Notes under the pieces: model-generated
What the model saw: the letters and a program-made list of their open reading frames with translations, nothing else
Told to the model about the DNA's origin: nothing
Databases searched by the model: none
Assembly (NCBI GenBank): GCA_041674385.1
Contig: JBAYVU010000007.1
Location: 34,794-98,793, forward strand
Reading direction: 5' to 3'
Length of the DNA: 64,000 bases
Source of the DNA: JACRAR01 sp041674385
GTDB lineage: Bacteria > Pseudomonadota > Gammaproteobacteria > Burkholderiales > Rhodocyclaceae
Position numbers and translations under genes: made by a program
In this document: positions 28,777 through 42,232 of the stretch, one piece after another
Position numbering within the stretch: position 1 is the stretch's first letter
How the letters are laid out: every line of letters starts with the position of its first letter

Positions 28777-30522
28777 TTAGTTGGCGCCCGCCGCCCGCAC
28801 TGCAATGCTCATGCAACGGCCGCGGTTGCCGATTGCCGGCAGCGGACTCAGGCAGATGATGATCGGGAACTCAGCGCCATCCTTGGCCATACCCTTGGCT
28901 TCCTCCGGCGTGCCCTTTGCCTGGGCATATTTTTCGGCCAGGAAGTGGCCAGGCATCAGGGTATTCGCATTCACCCCCAGCATTTCGCCGGATGCGTAGC
29001 CGAACAAGCGTTCCGCCTGCGGATTGGAGAGCACGATGGCGCCGGATTCGTCCACCACCAGCCGTCCGTCCATGGCCGTCTCGATGATGCAGCGGAACCA
29101 GTTCTCGGTCTCCAGCAGTTCGGCTTGCTGCGCTTCCATTTCCACCGACTGCTCCTCGAGCTGGGCCGCCTGCTTTTCCATGCGTTCTGCCTGCTCCTGC
29201 GTCGCAACAAGCAATTCCTTGGTGCGCTGGTTGCGGTCCATGATTTCCATGTTGGTCGCCAGCACCGGCATCAGCGCATCGAGCAGGGCTGTCTCGCGTT
29301 CGGAGAATTGCTGGAAGGAGGCGATCTCGAGCACGGCCAGAACCCGCTCCTGGTGGATGATCGGCAATACCGCCACGCAGGCTGGCGGTCCTTCGCCGAG
29401 GCCGGAACTGATGCGGATGTAGTCCTTCGGCGCGGTCAGGGTAATAGCCGTCTTTTCCATCGCCGCCTGGCCGATCAGTCCCTCGCCGACCATGAAGCTG
29501 TTGTTGAGGTGTTTGCGTTCGCGGTAGCCATAGCTGCCGAACAGGTTGAGGCGCCGCTCGCCGTCCATCACATACACCGCGCCATGGCCGGCGTTGATGA
29601 GCGGGGCGATCCGCGAAATCGCCGTCTGGGCCAGCCCCTTGAAATCTTCCGCTTGTTGCAGCGCCGCCGCGATCTCTGCAGCGTGCGTCTTAATCCAGCG
29701 CGTATCCTCGGCCTTGCGGTAGATGCCTTGCAATACCTGGATGGCGCGTGCCAGGATGCCGATTTCGTTGGGATAGTCGGCATGCGGGATGGGCGATGCC
29801 ACATCGCCCTCGGCCAGTCTTTCGACGGAACTGCGCAGCCGGTCGTTGGGTCGCTTGATGCTGGCGCCGATCAGCACGCCGAAACTCACCGCCAGCAGGA
29901 TGCCGACGACCAGCAGCAGCAGGGCGATCCGGCGCGTCTCCTCGGAGCGCTGCCGCGCCGCTTCAATGGTTGCCTTGGAGCCGCTTTCCTTGATTTTGGT
30001 CAGCTGGGTCAGGTCGTCGTCCGCGGCGTTGACTGTAGCGATGAATTCCGGGCTGGTGACAAACTTCGCTGCGACCGAAGGATTGGCCTTTTCGCGTTCG
30101 ATCAGGGTCAAAACATACTCGACATTCTCGTTGAATTTGTTGAAATTGCCGGTGAACTGCTCGTACTTGGCGATAGCATCGGCGCGGAAAATGCGCTTGC
30201 GCGCTTCGTCCATTTCTTTCTGCAGCGTCTGGCGTGCGCTACTGACCTGAGCGCGAGCTTTGTCGCGAGTCATATCGTCCTGGGCGATCATCATCTGTCT
30301 TAGCGCCCTGCCCATGTAAATCAGGTTGATGTTGGCTTCCTGGATGTGCGAAATGCCCAGCAGGTCGTACTCATAGATGCGCTCCATTTCCGCTTCGAGT
30401 TTTTCCAGGCTCGACATGCTGTAGAAGCCGATGGCGGCGGCGATCAGCAGGCCGGAACTGAAGCCGAGGATCAGCTTGGTATCCAGCTTGAACTTTTCGA
30501 TGACGGTCAGGAATGCGTTCAT
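28777..30522 (-). CDS. Membrane sensor: 4-helix, HAMP, GAF, coiled coil, PAS; no kinase domain
   Basis: 581 residues. A TM helix at ~17-38, a periplasmic four-helix-bundle-like region (~40-190), a second TM (LLLLVVGILLAVSFGVLIG, ~197-216), HAMP (~217-275), GAF (~285-430), an E/Q-rich coiled coil (~433-475), and a C-terminal PAS (~478-580). It stops at the point where a kinase core would follow, and the next gene, 1 bp on, is exactly that core. It lacks the chemoreceptor signalling hairpin. Strong residue-level similarity to the N-terminal half of the 1482-residue kinase (for example GxGLxGQxAMEKT and SSGLGE) marks it as a paralogue. Confidence 0.88.
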   Translation of the reverse strand: MNAFLTVIEKFKLDTKLILGFSSGLLIAAAIGFYSMSSLEKLEAEMERIYEYDLLGISHIQEANINLIYMGRALRQMMIAQDDMTRDKARAQVSSARQTLQKEMDEARKRIFRADAIAKYEQFTGNFNKFNENVEYVLTLIEREKANPSVAAKFVTSPEFIATVNAADDDLTQLTKIKESGSKATIEAARQRSEETRRIALLLLVVGILLAVSFGVLIGASIKRPNDRLRSSVERLAEGDVASPIPHADYPNEIGILARAIQVLQGIYRKAEDTRWIKTHAAEIAAALQQAEDFKGLAQTAISRIAPLINAGHGAVYVMDGERRLNLFGSYGYRERKHLNNSFMVGEGLIGQAAMEKTAITLTAPKDYIRISSGLGEGPPACVAVLPIIHQERVLAVLEIASFQQFSERETALLDALMPVLATNMEIMDRNQRTKELLVATQEQAERMEKQAAQLEEQSVEMEAQQAELLETENWFRCIIETAMDGRLVVDESGAIVLSNPQAERLFGYASGEMLGVNANTLMPGHFLAEKYAQAKGTPEEAKGMAKDGAEFPIIICLSPLPAIGNRGRCMSIAVRAAGAN

Positions 30523-30543
30523 GGTTGAGCCTTTGGTGAAGAT

Positions 30544-32028
30544 TCAGTGCCGGCGGCGGAACAGCCGGTGGTAATGGTCGATGGGGCCAAACAGCGAGTT
30601 GCCGACGAAGGAGAGCGACTCGGACTGGCCGATGAACAGCAGACCTTGCGGCCGGAGGGCCTGATGAAAGCTCTTGATCAACTGGTCCTGCAGCTGGCTC
30701 TTCATGTAGATCAGCAAATTGCGGCAGCTCACCAGATCGAGCGGACCGCCGGCCGGCGGCCCGCTCAGCACATCGCGTTGCTCGAAAGCCACCATTTCAC
30801 GCAAGGCCGGACTGACCTCGTAATGCTGCCCCTTGGCCGTGAAGTAACGGCTGCGCAGATCCTCTTCCATCTCCTTGAACGCAGTAAGCCGATAGACTCC
30901 TGCGCGCGCCATCTCCAGCGCGGCTGGATTGAGGTCGCTACCGAGAATGGAGACGGCATGGCGGCTGCGGTATTCGCCGAGCAGTTCGGCAAGCAGGATG
31001 GCCAGGGTATAGGATTCCTCGCCCGAGGCGCAGCCCGGCACCCAGACCCGGATCGGATCAAAGTCGGCCTTGCTGGCCACCAGGGCGGCCAGATTCTGCT
31101 CGAGAATGCGGAAGGAAGCCCGGTCGCGGAAAAACGAGGTGACGGAAACCAGGAACAGATGCTGCAGCGCATGTAGTTCCTCGGGCTGGCGCCGGACCAG
31201 GGCCAGATACTGATCGGCGCCGACTATGCCCAGCGTCGCCTTGCGCTTTTCGAGGCGACGCAGCAGGGTGTCTTCCTTGTAACTGGAGAAATCGATGTGG
31301 GTAGCCTGATGCACTAGGCGCAGCAGGTGCTCCAGCTCGCGATGCTGCTCTTCCGATACCGAGTCGGTTGCATCCGGCAGCGACGATTCGGTAGATGCAA
31401 GCGCTTTGGTCGGCGCTGTTACCACTGCGCCGGGAAATATCTCCGCCAGCAGTCCGCCGATCATGTCGACTGAGAGCACCTTGTCCACCACACCGGCATT
31501 GATCGCCGCGCTGGGCATACCGTCGAACTTGGCTTCGGCCGGTTCCTGGGCGATGGTCAGCCCGCCATGCTGGCGAATTGCGCGGCAGCCGGCGGTGCCG
31601 TCGCTGCCGGTACCCGATAGCAGGATGCCGACCGACTGCTTGCGGCTGGCTTCACCGATCGAGGCAAACAGGGTATTCACCGAAGGAGTGGAGAGATTGT
31701 CCTTCCCGGGAGGTTGCAGGGTGATGGCGCCATTCTTCACGCAGCCATCCTTGCCCGCCGGGATGACATACACCGTGTCTGCCAGCAGGCGCTCGCCGTC
31801 GTGGGCCAGTGTCACCGGCAACGCGGATTCGCGACCGAGCAGGCGCGCGACGAGGTCGCTGTGGCCGTTGTGGGCCATGTGCTGTGCGACCACATAGGCG
31901 ATGCGCCCGGTCGCCGGCAGGCGGGCGAACATCGGCAGCATCGCTTCGATTCCGCCGGCCGATGCACCGATGCCGGCAACGTGCAAGGTATCGCTTCTAT
32001 CCGGACGAAGGAAGGCGGTGGCTAGCAT
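30544..32028 (-). CDS. CheB-CheR fusion (methylesterase-methyltransferase) without receiver
   Basis: 494 residues. N-terminal CheB catalytic domain (~14-195) with Ser23 in GIGASAGG, His50 in AQHMAHNG and Asp143 in SGTGSDGTAG, the full triad. C-terminal CheR (~215-490) with the N-terminal helical part containing FSSYKEDTLLRRLEKR, then FFRD, the SAM-site VWVPGCASGEESYTLAILL, and SCRNLLIYM. There is no receiver to control the esterase and no chemoreceptor in the window. It begins right after the stop of the 1482-residue kinase (no gap), so its methylation target may be one of the operon's sensors. No transmembrane segment. Confidence 0.92.
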   Translation of the reverse strand: MLATAFLRPDRSDTLHVAGIGASAGGIEAMLPMFARLPATGRIAYVVAQHMAHNGHSDLVARLLGRESALPVTLAHDGERLLADTVYVIPAGKDGCVKNGAITLQPPGKDNLSTPSVNTLFASIGEASRKQSVGILLSGTGSDGTAGCRAIRQHGGLTIAQEPAEAKFDGMPSAAINAGVVDKVLSVDMIGGLLAEIFPGAVVTAPTKALASTESSLPDATDSVSEEQHRELEHLLRLVHQATHIDFSSYKEDTLLRRLEKRKATLGIVGADQYLALVRRQPEELHALQHLFLVSVTSFFRDRASFRILEQNLAALVASKADFDPIRVWVPGCASGEESYTLAILLAELLGEYRSRHAVSILGSDLNPAALEMARAGVYRLTAFKEMEEDLRSRYFTAKGQHYEVSPALREMVAFEQRDVLSGPPAGGPLDLVSCRNLLIYMKSQLQDQLIKSFHQALRPQGLLFIGQSESLSFVGNSLFGPIDHYHRLFRRRH

Positions 32029-36473
<4,445 letters not shown>

Positions 36474-36477
<4 letters not shown>

Positions 36478-38873
36478 GGCTGCCCCTCCGGCTTGCGACC
36501 TTCGAGCGCATGCCGCGCCTGTTCGGCATCCTCGGCCAGGCTCAGGGCGGCGATGCGCTCGCGCTGCAAGCGCTGCTGCGCTTCGTCGGCGCGCCGCTGC
36601 GCCAGCGACATGCGCGTTACCATGCGCGCAAAGCCGGTCAGGAAGCCGAGGATGACCGGCAGGCGCTTCTCGTCCATGACCGGCGCTTCCGAGACTGCTT
36701 GCAGGTAATCCGCTTCAGGGTAGCCGAATTGTTTGGCCTGTTCGGCGAAAAAGGCCAGGTTGGGTGGGCCGAGATGGAACTGGCCGATGAAGACATTGGC
36801 CAGATGCTGACCTTCGACGATGATCGGCGAGGCGCAATCGGTCATGCCGTTCTTGCACTGGTACATGGTGAAGTCGCTGCCATCCTCGAGCTTCAAGGCC
36901 AGTTCAGTGTCGCTCTCGATGCAGCGCGCACAGGAGTCGGGATTGACGCGATGGAAATCGGTGCAGGCGCGCTGCCAGCGCGACGATGCCAGCACCTTGG
37001 CATCCAGGTCGATAATTGCCGCCGCCACGCCGACGGCCTCGCAGAAATGGGAGAAGAGTACCTGCAGTTCGTCGAGATCGACCAGTTCTCCTAGCGTCAG
37101 CTTGCGGGTTTCATGGACGGGTGCTGGGTGAATTTCAGCCTGGGCCGCAACGTCATCCTCGCAATTTTCCAGCGATGGGAAGGGCACCGGTTGGGCAGCT
37201 TTGAGCGCCAGTTCGTTGGCCAGGCGCTTGACCTCGATAATGCGCTGCTCGCGCCCCTGCGCCAGGCTGTTGAAGCGTTCCGCATCCGCCAGCCGCTGCA
37301 GGTCGCGCTCTGCCGCCAGATTCGCCTCTGCCATTTCCTCAGCCTGGCGGTTGCGCCTGAGGACTTCCAGGTTGAGCGCCACCAGCGGTAGGAGTTCGTC
37401 GAGCACGCTGCGGTCGTTGTCATCCAGTGCACGCAGTGCGGCCAGTTCGATCACACCAAGCACTTCTTCGCTGTGCAGGATTGGCAGGATCACCACTATG
37501 CGCGGGGTTGCCGCACCCAGGCCCGAGGTGATGCGCCAGTAGCTCTCCTGCGGTGCCTCGAGAATTATCGGCTTGCGGTCGAACGCACTTTGGCCGAGCA
37601 GGCCGTCGCCGACCGCCAGGCTTGCCGGCAAATCCGCCGTGCGACCGTAGCCCGCTGCCAGCTTCAGGCGCTGCTTATCCCCGGCATCCACCACGAAGAC
37701 GGCTCCCTGCAATACACCGAGCAGGCGATGCGCCTCCTCAAGCAACACCTGCCCCAGTTCGGCGATGGTCTTTGCCTGCTGCAGCCGCATGGATGCTTTA
37801 GCTACATCGGTCTTGCGCTGCGCCAGGGCTTCCTGGTGTTGCGCATGCAACTGCAACTGGCGCGCAGCGCTGTTCTGGGCATGATGGCTACGCAGCATCA
37901 GCAGGAACAGCGTGCCGAGCAACAGCGCCGCCGCACCACTGACCGCGCCGATCCAGGCGCGCTCGGCGACTGGCACGGTGCGCGTCAGGTCCTCGATGAG
38001 AATCAGCGACCAGTCGCCGTAGGGATCGTTCCAGGCCACCACTGCCTTGGCCACGGCATGGCGGCGTCCCTGATACTTCAACACACCCGGATCGACGGCG
38101 AAGGGCAGCAGGCCGATGTCCTGCTTCTCAAACAGATTGCCGAACTGCTTCAAGTCGCGTATCGCCTTAATGCGTTCCGGCGTGGGTGCCCCGGCCAGCT
38201 TGCCGACCCATTCGTCCTGGCTGGCGGCAAAGACTACTCCCTGGGGAGAAAGCAGCAAGGCGATTTCCGTTTCGCCCTTGAGCAGGTTATCCACTTTCGC
38301 TAGGCCGCTGCGGATCACCATCGCGCCCGTCGCCGCCGAGGCCTTGGTTCGGCCGGTATAGACCGGTGCGGAGAAGTACAGGGCGCGCCGTCCCGTGGTC
38401 AGGCTGATTGCGGCATAGACGTTCTCGATCCCCTGCATGGCCATGAGGAAATAGGGGCGGAATTTGACGTTGAGCCCGGTCGAATTCTTGCCGGTGCTGT
38501 CCCAGGCGGATTTGATAATGCCGTCCTCGCCGACGACGAAGGTTCCTTCAGCGCTGTAGGAGAGGCCGACGCTTTGCATCAGTTCGGCAATGCGCGGGCT
38601 GTTCGGCGCCAGCTTGCCGATGGTTTCATTCTTGATATCGCCATCCGACAGGCCGAGGATGGACATGGCGCCCATCATGATGCCGTTCAGCGTTTGCGAC
38701 ATGAGCTCGACGCTACGCCGCTCGGCTTCGGTCTGCAGCTGCGCGAGGCGTTCGCGTTCTCCTGCCACCCGCGACAGTTCGCTGGCTCCCAGGCCGGCAG
38801 CAATTGCCACCAGCGAAACCAGCAGCCAGGCCAGTCGGGCACGGGTGACGACGAATTCAGCGATCCAGTTCAT
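36474..38873 (-). CDS. Membrane sensor: Cache, GAF, PocR; no kinase domain
   Basis: 799 residues. TM1 (~12-31), a periplasmic Cache-type ligand-binding region (~35-310) with the DctB-like pattern KFRPYFLMAMQGIENVYAAIS and ALYFSAPVY, TM2 (~313-334), GAF (~370-520), a coiled coil, a PocR sensory domain (~600-745; LVDLDELQVLFSHF, CARCIESD, YQCKNGMTDCASPI, VFIGQFH), and a C-terminal coiled coil. It ends without any kinase, cyclase or MCP domain. PocR domains bind small organic ligands and have conserved cysteines, kept here. Overlaps of 4 bp on both sides tie it tightly into the operon. Output must pass through a partner, which is inference. Confidence 0.88.
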
Positions 38874-40603
38874 GTTTCTCCCTCGATGCCGCGCTTCTGC
38901 GCAGATTCCCCGGCGAGCTTGCGCTCGGTGATGTCGTATATCCAGGTCACCAAGTGACGGTCGTCGCCAAAGTCCACCAGCCTGGAACTCAGCAGGACAG
39001 TCAGCGTTGCGCCGTCGGAGCGTACGAATTCCGTCTGGTAGTCATTGACATGTCCATCGCGCTTGAGTTGGGCGAGGAAATCGTTGCGGTCAGCAGGGTG
39101 CTTATAGAATTCGCTGGCGTTGCGCCTGGCCAGTTCTTCGGCAGATACCGCCAGCAGTTCACTGAGACGGTGGTTGGCAAAAATGGGGCGGCCATCCTCG
39201 GCATTGATGGCAACCCCTGCAGGACTGTCTTCGAGAATCCGCCGCAGCCTTTCCACGCTTTCGCGCTGCTGATTTTCGAGTGCTACGGATTGCGTCAGGG
39301 ACTCCTTGAGCAAGTGCTGGGCGTGCTGGTTGCGTTCGATGATTTCCATGCACATCGCCAGCACCGGCAGCAGGCGGTCGAGCAGGGCCCGGTCCGCTTC
39401 GCACAGGGGTTTGAAGGAAGCAAGTTCTATGACTCCCAGCAGGGCAACAGTAGTCTTGATCGGCAGCAACGCAAGCATCCTGGCGGGTGCAGCGCCAAGC
39501 ACCGAGGCGATCTGAAGATAGCCTTCCGGCGGGTCATTCACTACGATGGTTTGCTGTTCGCTCGCGCATTGGCCGAGCAGGCCTGTGCCAAATGGGATTT
39601 CGTCATCCGGATTTTTCCCGCCGCCGACTCGGGCATATTCACCGCACAGGATCAAGCATGACCGCTCGCTATTGGCACGGTAGAAACTGGCCTGACCCAG
39701 ATCGAACAGCGGCGCCAGGTGGGCGAAGAGGATTTGTGCCAGATCCTTGAAGTCGTTAGCCCGCTGGATGTCGGCAGTGATGGTGGCGACATGGGAATTG
39801 ATCAGGCGCAGGCTTTCGCTTTGCTCGCTGGTCGTTCGGTAAGCTTCCAGCGAACGGGCCAGATCGCCGACCTCGCTGCCGTCCTGCAGATATTCGAAGC
39901 GCACCCGATGGTCGCCGCCAAGCAGCGCCTGGGTTTGCCTCGCCAAGCTGACCACGGGTGCGACGACCCGCCTGCGAAAGTAATATACCAATCCGGTCAG
40001 TACTGTCAGGATGTTGAGGAACATGGCGCCATCCGCCAGCCGCGCCATCAACTGGGCATGTGAGCTCAGCTCTTCCACTTCCCTTGTGTGGCGGGCTTCG
40101 ATTTCCATGTAGGCTTCGGCGATCGGCGATATGACATTTTCCTTGGCCACCCGGTACTCGATCCCATACACCAGATTCAGCGACTTTTGCGTTTCCCCCG
40201 CACTGGCGGCCTGGATGGCCTTGCTCTCCAGTTCGGCAAGTTTGTCGGCGCCCTGCTTGGCTTGCTCGACCAGTTCCATCTCGTTCTTGTTGGCACCGAG
40301 CGCAATCAGTCTCTCAATGGCCCGCTCGCGCAAGCGGGTCACCTCGGTTTCGGTTTGATAGGCGTTGCGGTAGTGCTGATCGCCTGTCGCCGCATAGGCG
40401 CGCGCGGCGTTCGTGAGGTTGTCGCTGCCCTTGGCGAGCAAGTTGGCGGCTTCAAGAGCCTGCAAGCGCCTGCCCGAGGCCTGGATGCTGGCATCCACCG
40501 ATTTTTCCGCCAGCAAGGCGGTCGTTACATTGGCCAGAGAAAAAACCACGACCAAGCCGATGATCAACCGGTTGGTGTTCTCAATCCGCTCGAAGACTTT
40601 CAT
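38870..40603 (-). CDS. Membrane sensor: helical sensor, HAMP, GAF, PAS; no kinase domain
   Basis: 577 residues from ATG at 40603 (an ATG at 40633 is the alternative). TM1 (~13-32), a helical periplasmic domain (~35-190), TM2 (~193-213), HAMP (~215-265), GAF (~275-430) with GTGLLGQCAS and ASVLGAAPARM, a coiled coil, and PAS (~455-565) ending in TWIYDITERKLAGES. As with two other genes in the operon there is no kinase or other output. It is the first gene of the eight-gene operon and is divergent from a TIGR02647-like pseudogene. The GAF is clearly paralogous to those of the co-operonic sensors. Confidence 0.88.
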   Translation of the reverse strand: MKVFERIENTNRLIIGLVVVFSLANVTTALLAEKSVDASIQASGRRLQALEAANLLAKGSDNLTNAARAYAATGDQHYRNAYQTETEVTRLRERAIERLIALGANKNEMELVEQAKQGADKLAELESKAIQAASAGETQKSLNLVYGIEYRVAKENVISPIAEAYMEIEARHTREVEELSSHAQLMARLADGAMFLNILTVLTGLVYYFRRRVVAPVVSLARQTQALLGGDHRVRFEYLQDGSEVGDLARSLEAYRTTSEQSESLRLINSHVATITADIQRANDFKDLAQILFAHLAPLFDLGQASFYRANSERSCLILCGEYARVGGGKNPDDEIPFGTGLLGQCASEQQTIVVNDPPEGYLQIASVLGAAPARMLALLPIKTTVALLGVIELASFKPLCEADRALLDRLLPVLAMCMEIIERNQHAQHLLKESLTQSVALENQQRESVERLRRILEDSPAGVAINAEDGRPIFANHRLSELLAVSAEELARRNASEFYKHPADRNDFLAQLKRDGHVNDYQTEFVRSDGATLTVLLSSRLVDFGDDRHLVTWIYDITERKLAGESAQKRGIEGET

Positions 40604-40714
40604 TTGAACTGATTTCCGGCATTCGTGATCCATGATACTAGCATGGGATTTTGCGTTATGTGCAGGCCTCCAGTAGGCTAGAATGGCTTGAATTATCCGC
40701 GGAAAGGCTGAACC

Positions 40715-40968
40715 GTAATTTACACGCCCGATCTGCTAGAAGAACTGAACACCTTGTTGCGTTTCGACCTGGCGACCAATCAGCAGGGAGGCAAGGTTCA
40801 CAAGACGGCCGACGCGACGGTTATCGCCAAGCCCCGGCGCCTGCATGGCAAGGGAGTGATTACCTAGGCTGACGGCGGATATCTGACCCGACTGGGGCAG
40901 GAGGTGACTAAGAGCCTATTTCAGTAGGCTCTAAGCATACCCAGGCCGCCCTGACCATCCTTACCTCC
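40715..40968 (+). pseudogene. TIGR02647-like small DNA-binding protein, inactivated
   Basis: The plus strand reads YTPDLLEELNTLLRFDLAT, then VIAKPRRLHGKGVIT, ADGGYLTRLGQEVT and, after an insertion, QAALTILTS. This matches the ~75-residue TIGR02647 family as I remember it. Three lesions are visible: the start position is GTA (40715) after a good GGAAAGG, an in-frame TAG at 40865 where CAG is expected, and a short insert at 40910-40934 containing a 22-bp palindrome. A TAGAAT box at 40678-40683 may be its old -10. It is divergent from the signalling operon and overlaps no other gene. Confidence 0.6.
40911..40932. repeat. 22-bp palindromic repeat inserted in the pseudogene
   Basis: Perfect 8-bp arms AGAGCCTA and TAGGCTCT flank a TTTCAG loop. 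It interrupts the TIGR02647-like frame, so it appears to be a mobile or duplicated short palindrome. Fourteen bases of it recur in reverse orientation at 43511-43524. It lies 54 bp beyond the hemerythrin stop codon and could also stall transcription there, though no T-run follows. Confidence 0.6.
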
Positions 40969-40985
40969 GGATCAAGCTTGACGGT

Positions 40986-41441
40986 TCAGGTCTTAGTGGC
41001 TGCGGCTCGGTTCTGCTGGTCACGGAGGAATGCGCCGAGTTCCTTGTCGGTGTGCAGGATGTGGTCGGTGAGCCAATTCACTAGGAATGCTTCCAGATCG
41101 GCTTTCGGAATCCTCTGGCCGGCATCGATCTGCGCCTTGACGGCGACCACTTTCTCGGCAAACCCTTGGTGCGCCTTGATGTGCTCGGCGGCAGCCGCGG
41201 CGCGCAGCTTTTCGTAGCCATGCTCGGCCATGAGCTTTTCCTCGGTCTGGAAATGGTAGCCGGCATAGCTCAGCAAGCCCTGGACGATGCGCGCCACGTC
41301 GCTCAATGGGCTGCGGTCGGTCAATTGGGTGCTGGCCTCATTGAGCATCTTGATCAACATGCGATGCTGGTCGTCCATGATCGGCACGCCCGTCGCGAAA
41401 TCCTGCCGCCAGGTCAATGGCTGCGCTGCTGCTTGGTTCAT
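40986..41441 (-). CDS. Bacteriohemerythrin
   Basis: A 151-residue single-domain hemerythrin with a di-iron O2 site. Metal ligands are visible in order: MDDQHRML, HFQTEEKLM (HxxxE), HIKAH and HILHTDKEL (HxxxD). The ATG at 41441 has AAGGAG 8 bases upstream, and the frame further upstream is unlikely. Such proteins bind O2 in microaerobic or motile bacteria and may deliver or sense it. It stands alone between a pseudogene and a gltX fragment, and no chemoreceptor domain is attached. Confidence 0.93.
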   Translation of the reverse strand: MNQAAAQPLTWRQDFATGVPIMDDQHRMLIKMLNEASTQLTDRSPLSDVARIVQGLLSYAGYHFQTEEKLMAEHGYEKLRAAAAAEHIKAHQGFAEKVVAVKAQIDAGQRIPKADLEAFLVNWLTDHILHTDKELGAFLRDQQNRAAATKT

Positions 41442-41551
41442 GCTGTTCTCCTTGAACAGGGTTGGCTCAGCTGCAGCCAGGATAGTAACAGATGATAAAA
41501 TTGCCTTGCCGCCATCAACTATGCTGCTCTCCAGAGCAGCCTCCTCCCGCC

Positions 41552-41677
41552 ATAATCCGTACCCGTTTCGCGCCCAGTCCGTCCGGCTTTCTGCATATCG
41601 GCGGCGCGCGCACCGCGCTGTTTGCCTGGGCCTATGCCCGTCACCATCAGGGCACTTATCCTGCGCATCGAGGATAT
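41552..41677 (+). pseudogene. gltX: 5' fragment of glutamyl-tRNA synthetase gene
   Basis: The frame reads IIRTRFAPSPSGFLHIGGARTALFAWAYARHHQG, the unmistakable GltX N-terminus with the HIGH-type motif. A one-base shift near 41654 is then needed to read LILRIED. The similarity ends there and the sequence turns AT-rich. No start codon with a ribosome site precedes it. It is about 42 codons of an enzyme of roughly 465. I read it as a fragment left by recombination; a full gltX must exist elsewhere because the gene is essential in most such bacteria. Confidence 0.85.
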
Positions 41678-41843
41678 GGTATTGAGGCTGAAAACTGGCC
41701 GCTCCTGTTTCTCGTACTATTCGATAACAAAAAAGCAAAATGCATATCAAAGGCTAACCGAAGGTCGGGCGTTTGAAGGTCATCAATAGCCGGTAGACCG
41801 AAGATCAAAAGTCGTCTAAATAAAAAATCGAGTTTTGGGCGAT

Positions 41844-41882
41844 GGGCACCGTCTGGGCACTATTTGGGCACAAAATGGGCAC
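41844..41882. repeat. Four GGGCAC direct repeats at 11-bp spacing
   Basis: GGGCAC starts at 41844, 41855, 41866 and 41877; three of the copies are TGGGCAC or TTGGGCAC. The 11-bp period puts all copies on one face of the helix, as in arm-type or excisionase sites of tyrosine-recombinase elements. It lies 70 bp from the tRNA 3' end. Confidence 0.7.
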
Positions 41883-41909
41883 GAAGGCATTTTGGACCCC
41901 GAAATGCAT

Positions 41910-41939
41910 AAAGCCAACCACCGCTAGGTGATTGGCTTT
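41910..41939 (-). terminator. Hairpin downstream of tRNA-fMet
   Basis: AAAGCCAACCACC pairs with GGTGATTGGCTTT around a GCTA loop (one G-T or mismatch pair). It begins 13 bases beyond the tRNA CCA end and is flanked by A- and T-rich bases on both sides, so it may terminate tRNA transcription. Confidence 0.6.
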
Positions 41940-41952
41940 ATGGGCTTTTTGT

Positions 41953-42029
41953 TGGTTGCGGGGGCAAGATTTGAACTTGCGACCTTCGGGTTATGAGCCC
42001 GACGAGCTGCCAGACTGCTCCACCCCGCG
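41953..42029 (-). tRNA. Initiator tRNA-fMet (CAT)
   Basis: The 77-nt minus-strand sequence begins CGCGGGG and ends CCCCGCAACCA, with the CCA encoded. The C1:A72 mismatch at the top of the acceptor stem and the GGG/CCC pairs next to the anticodon loop GGGCTCATAACCC mark an initiator tRNA. The anticodon CAT is at 41993-41995 and the T arm is GCAAG-TTCAAAT-CTTGC. All arms fold normally. It sits at the edge of a scar region with a gltX fragment and short repeats, suggesting use as an integration site. Confidence 0.96.
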
Positions 42030-42232
42030 TCAGGAACAGGCATTATAGAAACCCCCCTCATCTGCGTCAAGGCAATTCTTTTGCATGAGCGATAGTGAGG
42101 CGGATGGGGTGGGCATAAACATATCTGCCACGTATTGAAATGTCGCTGTTCTAGCCTAATTTTCGTAGCATGCTTTTGGCATGGCGTGTCATTCCAATTG
42201 ACACCGATTGTCACCGATAACGCGTCTACGCA

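Larger units (their letters stand above)
41678..41952. other. AT-rich scar between gltX fragment and tRNA-fMet
   Basis: This stretch has no gene. It is more AT-rich than its surroundings and contains four GGGCAC repeats with an exact 11-bp period (41844-41882) and a hairpin next to the tRNA. The setting, directly at a tRNA 3' end, suggests the edge of a former integrated element, but no integrase is present and I found no second copy of the tRNA 3' end. Confidence 0.45.

Noticed and set aside
40911..40932. Palindrome as an intrinsic terminator for the hemerythrin gene
   Set aside because: No T-run follows on either strand, and the sequence interrupts a former reading frame and recurs elsewhere, which fits a repeat better.
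41844..41882. Short regularly spaced repeats considered as a CRISPR array
   Set aside because: Repeat unit is 6-7 bp and spacers are 5 bp, far below CRISPR dimensions; no cas genes in the window.
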